NCBI GenBank assembly: GCA_965223435.1
Contig: CBDCWQ010000023.1
Span: forward strand, 806,001-870,000
Source: CBDCWQ01 sp965223435
Lineage (GTDB): Bacteria; Myxococcota; Kuafuiibacteriia; Kuafuiibacteriales; Kuafuiibacteriaceae
Direction of reading: 5' to 3'
Length of the DNA: 64,000 nt
Of this stretch, positions 15,962 through 27,900 are shown piece by piece. A program made the translations under genes and the position numbers. Positions within the stretch are counted from its first letter, which is position 1; the number at the start of each line of letters is the position of its first letter. Under the pieces are notes generated by a model. The model had not been told where the DNA came from, did not search any database, and saw only the letters and a list, made by a program, of their open reading frames with translations.

Positions 15962-18900
15962 CCGCCCACCAACCATTTGGTTTCAAGGAGGCCTTTGGGA
16001 CCAATGGTTTCTTTGTACGATTTGAGCGTTGTCCCTGTGGGGTCGACGACCTTGATGTAGCGCTTCCCGTACCCTGGGTTGTTCGCGGCGTGGAAGAACT
16101 CGAAGCGGTAGTTGCCGTCGGGCAGTTTCTCGGTTCGGAAATGTTGGCCCTTGTCCTTGGCGTGGCGGTAAAACTGGTTGGCGCTTGTTCTCAGGCCACC
16201 GGTGAATCCTTTTCGCGCTTCCTGTCGTGAAAGGAAATGGATCGTTGGATTTGTGGAGACCTCAGAAGAAATGGGTCTTTTCAAAGGCACGGTGAAAATG
16301 TTTCCGGTTCGGCCCAGGCTGATTTTTGTGGCCGATGCGAACTTTGGGGCGGTGGTGCTGGCAACCTTGACAAAACCCAAACCCGCGAGGGCGGCGGTTC
16401 CAAGCACGGCACCTACTTTGGCGACGGGAATGGGGGCCAGACCCAAAAGGTCGAGCAAGGTGATGGGGATGGCTTCGCCATTGCCCTCGTAGGGGTAGTG
16501 CACGCTAAACGCGACGGCTTGGTCGCCTTGGTCGTCTTCGTACTCGAGGAGAATTTGAATCACCGGACAATCGGGATTGGTGTAACACTGGGAAAGATCG
16601 ATGTTGTCGAGTGTTTCCTTGGTCTCCTCGTCGGCGTAGAGTCGTTCTTCTTCGTGCAATCGCTCGAGGTAGTCTGCAAGGCTGTAGATGCCGTGATCCT
16701 CAAGCTCTTCCCAAAAATCGGGGTCAATGAAAAGACCGCGTGGAAGTCGACCGTCACTGGCGAGACCCTCGAGGCTGTTGCCTGATTCGGGTGCTACGTT
16801 GACCGTGGGGCGGTTTTCGTTATGAATCGCAACGAAGATCAGGTCATCAACAAAAGACTGCCCGTCGTACACTTTGCCCGGCACCAGATCCGTTGAAAAG
16901 TCATTGTATTGGGCACGGAGTGTGCCCTGGTAGTGCTCCCTATCATCGGGATGGTGTGCGCCTTCTTGGAACCTGAGGTTGATGACCGTCTGGGCACGGG
17001 CATCCTCCGTGCCGTACCCCCAAACCGCGTTGATCTTTTGGGTGAACCGGGTCCGGTACGACTGACCGCCGCTGCCCACGGCGACATGCACCAGACGCTT
17101 GAGCTTCTGAATCGCTTCTTCCCTGGCATCAAGCTCCTGCTGGTAAGGCTCGGCACCCCGGAAGGGCCAAAAGGCGTCCACAATGGCTTCGTAGGCTTCG
17201 AGCCTGGTGCCTGACAGGTAGAGCCGGTCCAGCGCGTATCGTGTATCGCCTGTTTTTTCGAGGAAGCTTCGAATCTCTTTGAGCACCACCATTTCGTAAA
17301 AAACGCTTTGGGCCTCAGCGCGCACCCAGGCGTTGAAGTGGGCTTCACGCCACGCTTTTTCTGACAAGGCCGCGCGTGACCATCCGGCGAGGGTACAGGT
17401 GCCGGAGCCATCCGCGCAGGCGTACACCTGGTCTTCGGTCTGTTGATGAAACAGGGGGTGATTGTGGGCGATGCGATGGGTCAGTTCGTGCGCAATGTGG
17501 CCAATCAACCGTTCGGGGTTGAGGGCATGGCGTTCCGATATGAGCACGATTTGTTTGCCTACGGTTCCAGGAACAAAACCGGTTGGGCCGTCGGTCCACT
17601 TCATTTTCAAGCCCCGATCGGGGAGCTGCCTCTGAAGCCAGTTGAACATTGCGGACCGGCCGATGACCTCTTTCACCAGGGGGACATTGAGTGGGCTGTG
17701 GGCGTCTACGATGCGTTTGATGTCTTCCCGTGTTTGCTCGTCGAGGTCCTCGCTTGAGGGTGCGTGGCCGAAGGTGTCGTCATCGGCGTGTGCTTGGGTT
17801 GCTCCGAGCGGCTGTTTTCGGGGCTCGTTTGGACGTTCCTCGGCGTCGGGGAAATGCAACACCCGAGTCTCGATGAGGCCTCCATCGGTTTGATTGATAA
17901 ACTCCAGGGTGATGACCTTCTGGGGAGGGGAGAACGCCGACTCAGGGAACCCGGGAATGCCGCCGCATACCCGCAGCATCGAAGAGGCGCGCGGGACCAG
18001 GGTACGCTCGGGTACGCCGAGCGTTTCAGCCGGTTGGCCGTCCAAGAGGATATTGAGCCAAGAGGAGTCACTTCGCGCGGACCAGACGATGTTATGGTCC
18101 CCAGTGTTTTCCAGGGGAACGTCCGCACACGGGCTGTGTTTCGAGATGGCTGGGATGGGGGCGGGGAGGCCAAGGCCTGAAGCACTTTGGACCAAATAGT
18201 CGGCGACCCGATGCATTTGACCGTCCACGTTGCGGGTGGCGGCGGCCGTGGCCTCCAACAACGGTGCGCACCGTTCGTCCTCGCCAAGGGCCCGGCAGCC
18301 TAGGAGGAAGTACACGAGTTCGTTGAAGCGGCCTAGGGTTTGGAATTCGCCCACTTCCTGTACGCCCATGGCGCCGCGCCCGCTCTGGTCGTGGACGGCG
18401 GCCAGGGTGCCGGGGTGAAGTCGGGTGTGAACCCAAGTCCCGTGTGGGCTGGTCACCCGGTGCTCGGTGGGACCCTCGGTTGACCCCCCGAGTCCGCTTC
18501 GGGTCAGGACCGTAAGCAGGTCGGCTTTGAAGCCGAGGTAAGGGCTCAAAATGCTCTGGGGCGCATGGGCTTGAATGTCCGCGGCATCCAGGCGAACGTC
18601 ACCGATTTCTTGGTATGTGGTGTACGCTGTGTGGGCGACGATGCGTACCGACGAGTCCATATCCAAGAGGGCTTGGTTTGCGGCGCCCACGATGCGATCG
18701 ATGTCTTCGTTGAGTGCATCGACGCCCCCCGATTCTCGGACGGCAGAAGCCGTATAGAGAATGGCCATGTCGATGACGAGGGCATTTTCCTCGATGGTGG
18801 GGTCCGAGTCGGGGATGCCGGGTCCGGGCGAGGCCTTGCCCCCGACCAAGGGGCGTCGGTACGCGCGGGGGAACACGGACGGGATCTGGGGAAGTTGCAC

Positions 18901-21900
18901 ATACCCAGAAAGGAAACTTCGGGTTTGGGGGGTGCTCAGCACCACGGCATACATGGGGTCGAATCTGTCTTGGGTGGGTGCGCGCTGAAAATAGGCTTCG
19001 AGCAGCCCGAGATCCTCGTAGGGTGACGCCTTAGCGCAGGCATCGATGCGATGCTGCTCAGCCTCCTCGACGGAAAGCGCGAGGAAGTCTTCGGGACTGA
19101 GCGTCTGGGCGTCGAATCGAAAAACTTCGTAACACACTTCTTTGCCAGGCAGCTCGGTGTTTCCGACCTCTTCGCTTGCGGGCAACACAAAGTGAACTCG
19201 GGGGTTTTTGGGTGTCGCCAGTTCGGTCCCTACCGACGGATTTACGGGGTCAAGAATCGCGGTCGCAAGACCGACTTGGTGAAGGGCCAGTTCGTTTTTG
19301 GGGGTTCCGGTTGCCGAAATATGCACCCGGGGGTCGTTCGGCTCTACAAAGGTAAATCCAGCCTTGTACGCATCAGCTTTTTCTTGGCTCAATCCGACGG
19401 CGTTCATCATGGACATCAAGTGGGTCTCCAACAGGAGTCCGCTTCGCATGGCACGGTGCACAATAGACGGATCAAGGCCCGCTTGCCGGGCCAGCTTCGG
19501 AAGTTGGCCGCCGGCCTCGGCATTGATGAATCGGCGCAAATGCCCGGCGTTGGTGGCTTCGGCGGAACCGATGACCCCCACCCCAGGCTCTAACATCTTC
19601 CACGCTTCGGGTAGGGGTTCTCGGGTCGGTATGCCCCCGAGTGCATATCGGGTTTGATGCTCGGGACCTTGGAGCACAAGGTATTCCAGGGCTTTGCGTC
19701 CGGACGCTTCCAGGGAGGCTTTGTTTCCAAGGCCGATGAAGTTGATGCCTTCGACTTCGAACCAGGGCGTTCTACCCAGGTGTCTTTGCTCGAGGAGCGC
19801 GTCTTGGAGGGTTGTTTGCCAGTGCGTTTGGAGCTGTTCTTTTCGCTGGGCGACAGACAGATCCGCGCTGAGTTCGACCGGGTCCGCTTCTCGAATGAAA
19901 TCGAAGCTTACCGGGCCCTTGGGCGCCTGGACAATCTGGGTGTTTCCGTGAAGCGAATCGCCGTAGCTGTGGGGCGACGGGACATCGTCTCGGGTGAGTT
20001 GGTAGATGCGCTGGGTCAACTCAAAGGCGTCGTGAGGGTGCTCGATGAGGGCGGCCAGTCGAGAGGGGTCCTCGCTGGTTCCAGTACGGGCTACGAGCAG
20101 AGCTTTGAAGTGGGCGCTGGCGGCTTCGCAAGAGAGTCCCAACGAACGGTTCAGATCCAAGCCGGTGAGGGCGCCTTGGTTTCGGCTTTCGCAGAGGTTT
20201 TGGAGCGCCCAAACCGTATAAGCCACCCGGTGGCTGTAGGTCTCTTCCCGGTAAAAACTGCGCCACCTCTCAACCGGAACACCTTCGTGCAGGGCTTCGG
20301 CCAGGGCGACCAGCTGGACCATACGGTTCATCCCGGTGTCGAAGCTTTGGGGCCGGTAGGGTGACAAAAAGAGGCTGAGCAGGGTATCCAATCCCTGCTG
20401 CTCGATGCGGCGCTGGACCCTTTCTTCCCAATGGAGGGCGCTTGGGCTTCGTACGAAGGCCACCGGGCTGGCGGTGACCCCAAACAGGTCTTTGGGATGT
20501 TCGGCCAACAGCATGGCCGCCATCGAACCCGGACCCGCCGATGCCGAAAGCAGGGTTTCAAGGCGGCTCCACGCCAGTTGCTCGAGCCGCGGGTCGATGC
20601 GTGCGCCGCCGCGCTCGGCGAGGACGACCAGGGCGAAGGAATTCGAAAAGTCAAAGCCCTTGCCGTCTGCCCACGTGTCCTTCAGCGCATGGGTCAGTCC
20701 GGCCAGGCGGTCCAGCGACAGGTGCGCGCGCCGTACAAGACCTCTTTCGAGCGCGAACAAGGTGTAGAGCGCATGCATGCCGATGCTGTCTTCGGTGGCA
20801 TCGACCTTCTGTTCGTCGGATGGGTCTTGGATAAACCGCAAGGGTCGATCGTCTTGCCAAAAAGCATTCTCAAGTTTGTCCTCGACCGAGCGTTTGAGAT
20901 CTTTTGCGAGGGCTCGGCCCTTTGGGTCTGGCAGAACCTCGGCTGCCCGGGCAAAGGCAAAATACGCATAGACATGGTCACGGAGCGAGGCGGACGCAAA
21001 AACGGGAAGGGATACGTCTTCCGGATGGGGTTCTTCGGCGTTTCCTTCGAGGGCCTTTGCCCACGCCTCGGGAAAGCCGTTTCCGCTTTGGAAAAAACCT
21101 TCCAGGGGGTGCCCGGCTTCCTGGTGGAAATAGGCTGTCCGCATCGATTGCTGAAGTTTGAGGATGTGCTCGGCCAGCGTCTGGGCACGCGCCGGGTGCA
21201 CCGGTTCGAGGGCCCGGTGGAGGGTCGCCAAGGCGTACAGCGCCATCATTTGGCTTCCGGTTTGATAGTAGGGCGCCACCGCGACCCCGGTTTCCGCGTC
21301 GACGGCGTAGGGAATCAGAGCCAGTGGGTTTTCGGGATGAAACACAGTCTGGGTGACCCGCTTTAAGGCCCAGCCCCAGGCCCAAGCCTGCTCGAGATCC
21401 CCTCGGTGGACGGCGGCCAGAACCGCCAGCGCTTGGTCTTCGGTTCGGGTGATGGGACGGGCCCCTTCTTGGTCCGATTTCGTATACCCCGACACCAACA
21501 GGGCCAGGTCCTTTGCGTGGGCGGCGGCGATGGTGTTTTGGGCGTGGTCTTTCAGTTCGAAGGTTTCGCTGTCGGCTCCGTGGATGAACCATTCACCCTT
21601 TTTTCCCGAGTAGCGTGGCGTAGGCTGGTAGACCGCGTGGGCTGAGGTGGCATTCTGAATGCTGGTTGGGCCCCCGGTGGTGGCGAGTATCTCGCCCGAG
21701 CCTCGTCGAAGACGTGCGATTTTGGTCGAGAGGGTGAACCGGTGGGCGTCCCCAAGAAAGACCACCGCGTCTTCTTGTTTGAGCGCGGTTTCAAAGTGAC
21801 CGCTTTCGTCGAGGGGGACGTCTTTCACAAAAAGCTCTCGCCCCTCCTGCCGAATGGAAAGTAAGACGCCAAGCTCGGGCCCGATTTCGATGCCGGTCAC

Positions 21901-24900
21901 GTCACCGCGAAACACGTAATAGAAATCGTAAAAATAACTTGATGGCAGAAGACTACCGAGTCCCTCTAGCGGTCTTTTTTCGACCCAGGCCTCCACGGAG
22001 ATGTTGGCGGCGTTGACGGGGGCACTGTTGCTGAAGTCGACTGGCTCGTCCTCGTAGCCCGGGTGCCCGAGCATGGGGCTTTTTTGTTTGGGGGTCTGGG
22101 CTGGGGCCGCGTAGATCTGGTTTTCGCCCGACGCCGGATCTGCCGAACCCCAGGTCAGGTTCTGGTCCGAGCCGTGAATTTGAAACGCGGTGTTTGTGGG
22201 GCCTTTGTCCCATTCCATCGCGGTCAACTTGGACCAGGCATCCACCACCCAATCTGTGGTCCGATTCAGGTCCGTGCCTTGGGCGTAGTTGACCAAGGGT
22301 CTATCGAGATCGTTTTCGGTTCGTTCGATGTAGTCGTAGACATCGATGTACCAGATCAAGGCGGTGCTTGAGGTCAAGAGGGTGGAGAGGTCCTGGATTC
22401 TCTGGCTCGAATACGGAAAGCCTTCGCTTTGGACGTACGATTGGACACCGGCCCAAAGGTGGAGCGCTTCCTGCCTGAAGGCTTCACTTCTCGGGTGCTC
22501 TGGGTGTTCATGAACAAAGACGAGGAGCCCCAAAATGAGGCCGGTGGTGGCTTCGAGGTGGTAGGAGGCCTCCTGCAGGTCCGTTTGGTCGATGTAGGGG
22601 TCTTTGAAGCTGTTCGGGAAGTAGTGGGTACCGCGGTAGCAGGTGCCATTTGTCTTCAGATCGTCGGCGAAGTGGTCGATGGTATAGTCCAAGCATATGG
22701 CCATTTTCTCGACGTACTCGTCGGGAAAGTCTGAGGCTCTGTAATCCACCGACAACGACAACCAGCTGCAGTTGTCGATGGCCGACTCCTCGTTGGCCTC
22801 GAGGGACTCGCCGCGGAGCAGTCCGCCCGTGATGACCCTCGATGGGCTGTCAATGACCCGTGCCTCCCGGCATCCGTTGGCCTCTTTTTCGACGTGCAGC
22901 GGTTTGTCGCTCCAAAGCGCCTTGAAGGTACCGTTTCTGAGGTCGGTGCGCCAAGTCTGAAGCTCGTCGAGTTGGTCTTCGAGTCCTAGCTTGGACGCGT
23001 TTTTGATCGCGTGGTTGAGTACGCTCAAAACATCGAGGTTGTGTTCGGTGACTACGTTTTGTGCGAGGGCGGGCTCCTTGAGGGCCTCCCACTCTTCGAG
23101 CGAAAGCGTTCGGATGCCGCCATCGAGAAGGCTGCCATCCGCTTGACGGAGGCTCACACGAATGTTGGGCTTTTGGTCCTCGTTGTAGGCTTGATACCCG
23201 ACGGCGTCCAAGACGTCGTAGTAGGCCCATTCTTCGTTCGGCCGGACGGGCGGGGTCATGTCTAGGCGAAGTTCGTGCGGGCTTCTTGCACTTTGGAGGC
23301 CCTTTGTGGTTTCGCCCGCGGTCATCAGCGTGACCCGCGTTCCGTCAGGCGCCACAACGTCGTCGTGCCGGTGGCGTTTGAGGCCTTCGAGTGCCTGCAA
23401 GTAGCAGGTCCTGAGCTTCGTTTGTTCGGAAGCGGAGGCTTCCTCAAAGGCGGCAGAGCTCACAAATACGCCAATGCCTTGAACGGCCCACGCGTTGGCG
23501 CCGGTGACGAGGCGTGCGTCTTTCCACGAGTCGTTGTTGGTGTTTTCTGAAAAATGCCAACCGCGGATGATGGTGCGACCCTGCCACTCGCCGGTCTCAG
23601 CATGGGTGCACAGCCAACGGGCCATCCCCCGCGCGATTTTCTTGGCTTCGGGCCCGGGCGTTCGGGCTTGCTGGGCGAGGGCGATGCCCATGGTGTAGGC
23701 CCATACGCGGTCGAAGCCCGCAAGGTATTTGCCGTCTTGGTGTTCGGGGTCGTTGATGATGTGCGCGACTTGCTGGGCCTCCACGCCGAGGCTCTCCCAA
23801 AAAGCGGGATCCCTGAGGCGCAACGCGCCCGGATCGCTCAGGTCGGGCTGGTATTCGACTTGGTAGTAGACTCTCGAGTCTTCATCCATAGACGTGCCTT
23901 CGCTGTCAGACGCGCTTGGCGCTTCCGAATAGCGAATGAGGCCATCCCGTAGACGGGTGGCCCACAGATGGTTGCCCGTCAGGTACGTGGGGAGCACGGA
24001 GGTTGAGGCGTGATGCTCGAGGCCGTCTTGCCCTTTGAGGTTGACTTGGTCCACATCGTGGCCGCTTTGGGTGGCTCCAGAGCCGGTGTTGCCGAAGAGG
24101 CCCACATAGGCGGTGGCTTGGCCTCCCTGAATTTCGATGTCGACGCCGCCGTCGTCTTCGGTTGATGCGTTCGGGGTGCCATCGTGCAAAAAGGCCTGAA
24201 GTCCGGATGGGCTTGGGCTGGCTCCGTTCGACCCGAGCCGGACCGATGTGTCGACGTCGAGTTGCTGGTGATACTTGTTTTCTACGGTAACATGCACTCG
24301 CGCGGCGTGGCCCGCACGAACCTGTGTGGGCAGCTCGGTGTCGATGCGGCTGGCCGTTCCCTCGCGTGAGGAGCGGGTGATGATCACGCGCTCCTGGCCA
24401 TCCTGGCCCTGGGCCGGCCTTACCCAGGTCGCCAAGAAGAGGTTTTCGTGGGTGGTGAGCGACGGCACCCCGGCCAGGGTGTCTGCGGCTTGGGCGTGAC
24501 TCTTAAAGTGGATGGGCTTGGCCGGAAAGGGGCTGAGGACTTCGGCATCGGTCCAAGAGCGCCCAGCGCTTTGGCTGCGACGGATCTGGATGACCCCCTC
24601 GTCGTCTGTTTTGGGTACATAGTAGAGCACGCCGACTTCACCCTCTTTGGTGACCCCAAGGTCGGGCAGGTAACCGAAGGCGATGTGATGGGGGGCGGAC
24701 CATGTGCCTCCGGCTATGGAGTGCTGCACCATGATGGGGTTGTGCCCGGCGACGTTCGGGTTCGAAGAACTTCCGGTTTCATAGACGACAAATTGGGTCC
24801 CATCGGGTCCGGTGTAGATCCGAGGATAAGAATGGGTTTGATCTTGCTCCGCTTCTTTTTCGAGGGTCGCCACGACCGAGATTCGCCAGCTTTCAAACCG

Positions 24901-27900
24901 ACCATCCACCCAGGTGCCTTGGCGCCAGCCCGTTTCGACGGTTTGCTCTTCTTCGTGCCATGTCAGGAGCCCGCGTTCGATGGGCCAGTTCGAGACCTCG
25001 ACGGTGGCGGTCGCCGGCTCAGACCAAGCCCCTTCGACCACGGGCCGCTGTGCCACTTTGATCTGGTCCTCTTCGTGCCAGGTGCCGTCATGAAGATAAA
25101 AATACCAGTTCTTTTCGTGTCGAACATTGGGGTCGTACGAAAAGAACGTTTGGTTCCCTTCGCCGTGATAGTAGGTGTAGGCGTTTTCGTTGCCCGATTC
25201 TAGGTCCCGTCTTCTTGCCCTTTCTTCCTCTGAAAGCCGCGTTCGGGCCTGCGGACGACCCCCTTTGGCTCGATATTCGTACACCTGCAGGAAGCCCATT
25301 TGTGCGCGCCCTGCGCCTTCTTCCGGGCACCAATGGGTTCGGGTGCTTCCGTCCCGGCTGGTGACTTTTTTGTCTAGGGGCGGTGCGAGGGGGCCATACT
25401 CTCCGGTCCATTCGGGGTTTCGGAGCGGTTTGTCATCCCACATTCGATTTTGGCGGGCGACGATCGATATACGCTCGTTGTCGATGTGGAGCGAGGGTTG
25501 GTAGACCCAGGCCTCTTCGACACGCTCGAGATAAGGGCCAAACGGTTCGTTCGTTTTGCGATTGTTCTCAAGTCCGTACGAGTAGCGTTCGTTCGGCATG
25601 TCGTTGCATCCGCATGGGGGGGAGGTGTCCTCACATTTTTGTCGATAGACCCGATAGTAGTCGACCACGATGTCGTTTTTTGTCCGGTAGCGGCGATCGA
25701 ACACGCTTTCGGGCGTGCCCTCGAGGTTCTTCAGGTAGTAAGCCTTGTTGCTTTCTCCCCAGACCAGATGGAGGTTGTGGAAGCGGTCGTACCCAAGGTC
25801 GAGTCCTCGTTTCCACGCCGGGGTATCATGAACGAGTCGGGCTTCTTTGAAGTGCGCACCCGCCCTATCGCTTTCGACCACCCACAGTTGACTGCCGGTC
25901 GTTTGGGTGTCCTCGCGGCCGTCTTTTTCGATCCAGCCGATGGCCAGTTTATGCGCCTTTGCGTCCAGTGTGAGATCGGTGATGGCTCGTCCGGGTTTCG
26001 AACCTTGGAGGACGGCCGGTTCGGAAAAGGAATGGGGCTTGCCTGCTTTTTGGCTGCGGACGTACAGCAGTTGGTCGCCCTGTCCTTGGCGACCCGGCAC
26101 GACGTACACGAGGTGGGCAACCAGTTTTCCACCGACTTCGGAAACCGCGGTTTGAGGCAGGACGACGGCTCTTTGACCTCTCGTTGCTGGACTTGGGGCC
26201 TCGAACTGACCGGGCGCGGTGACTGGGCGCTGGAATCCAACTTCGACCTTGAGGATGTTTGAGGCCGACGACTCGATGGCCTGACCGCCTTGGTCGAACA
26301 GGACCGCGGTGACGTAATACCTGTAGACTCGGTCCAGGGTTTCGACCTCGTCCGCAAACGACGGTGTGTCCAAATCTGCCGAGCCGTCATTCGAAATCTG
26401 GACGTCGTCACGGTATACCCGAAATCGGGTGGTGAGACCGCGCGGTATCGATGAACCATCAACCAGTCGTTTGGGCGGTTGCCATTGAAGCTTGACGCGC
26501 TTTCCCACCGAATGTCCGATGAGGTCGGTTGGGGGCATGGTCGGCTTTTCCAGTTGGTATAGATCCTTGTAGGTGATCTCCAAGGTGGTCGTGACCTGGT
26601 TGTGCGCGAGGTCGGTGGCCGTGAGTTCGAGGACGTTGAGGCCGTCTTGGAGCTGAACCAGGGTCTTGAACCCGCCAAGCTCGTCGGTGGTGAGCGCCTT
26701 GGTGGAGCTTGCGGTGGGCTCAAGGATGGTCAACCGCCTTAGATGGGGCTCCATGACTCGCCCGCTGAGGGTGTACGCACGGTCGAAGACCGTTTCCTTG
26801 AGCGGACCGTCGAGGCTGATTTTGGGGACCTCTTGGTCGAAAACGATGCTTCGTGAAACCTGGTTCTCGAGACCCACCAGATCGCGCGCCACCACCACGA
26901 AGTCATTTTTGTTTTCGTTCAGCCTCACAATGGAACTGAAGGCGCCGTTCTTTTGGGTCACCACCAGCTGGTTGATGCGGACGAACATCAAGTTTTCGTC
27001 CGAGACACTTCCGGTGACCGTTGCAAAAGGGACGTTGGTGTAGGTGACCGGATGAACGAGGTTTTTGACCTCGAGAAACGGAGGCTCAGCGTCCGAGCTC
27101 AAAGAAATGGGCGCGTCCATTTTGTTGAAGAAACCAACTTTTGAGAACAGCGCTTGGGGCGGTGATGCCTCGTCAGAGGCCAGGCTTTCGACCCGAACCG
27201 ATTGGACCTTTTCCACCACCTGAAGATCGTCGAAATAGACGTAGACCCGCTTCCAAGAGGGGGATGCGCCTCCTTCAATGAGGGTACTGAGGCGGATGCG
27301 CTCCATCTGTTCGCCTTCACCAAGAACGACCAATTCGGCGTCCATGTTTTCTGACTGGGCTGCGATGTCTACGAAAAACCCGATCGCATTCTCGGGTCCG
27401 TGAGGGCTCTTTTCGGGAGCGGAAGCCAGGTCTGGCGCAAAGCGCATCTTCACGCCGTCCACGAGCAACCCCAAGGAACGTTCGGTGACAAAGCCTGCTT
27501 GGTCGGTTGCGACAAACCTCAGGACGTGAAGGCCGGGGGACAAAGATGCCCGTTCGAGTCGCTGTTCGAATTGGTCTTGGTACAAGGGGATCGTTTGACC
27601 GTCGACTTTGAGGTCGACCAGGTTTTGCTCAACGACTCGACCGTAGAAGAACACCTCCTCTTGCTGAAGGGCGAGCTGGGATGGGTCTGGGAGCGTGAAC
27701 TCGATGATGGGTGGCGTGTCGTCGAAGACAACTTCCCTCAACACTTGGCTTTGGTGGCCAAAGAAATCGATGGCTGAGAAGTCGATGAGGTTGGTTCCGG
27801 GAGCCAACCAGAACGCATGTTCGAAGCTTTGATTTCGCCGTCCTACCAAAAGGTCGTCGATAAAAAATGCGAGCAGATGATCATCGTAGACTTCGCCGGA

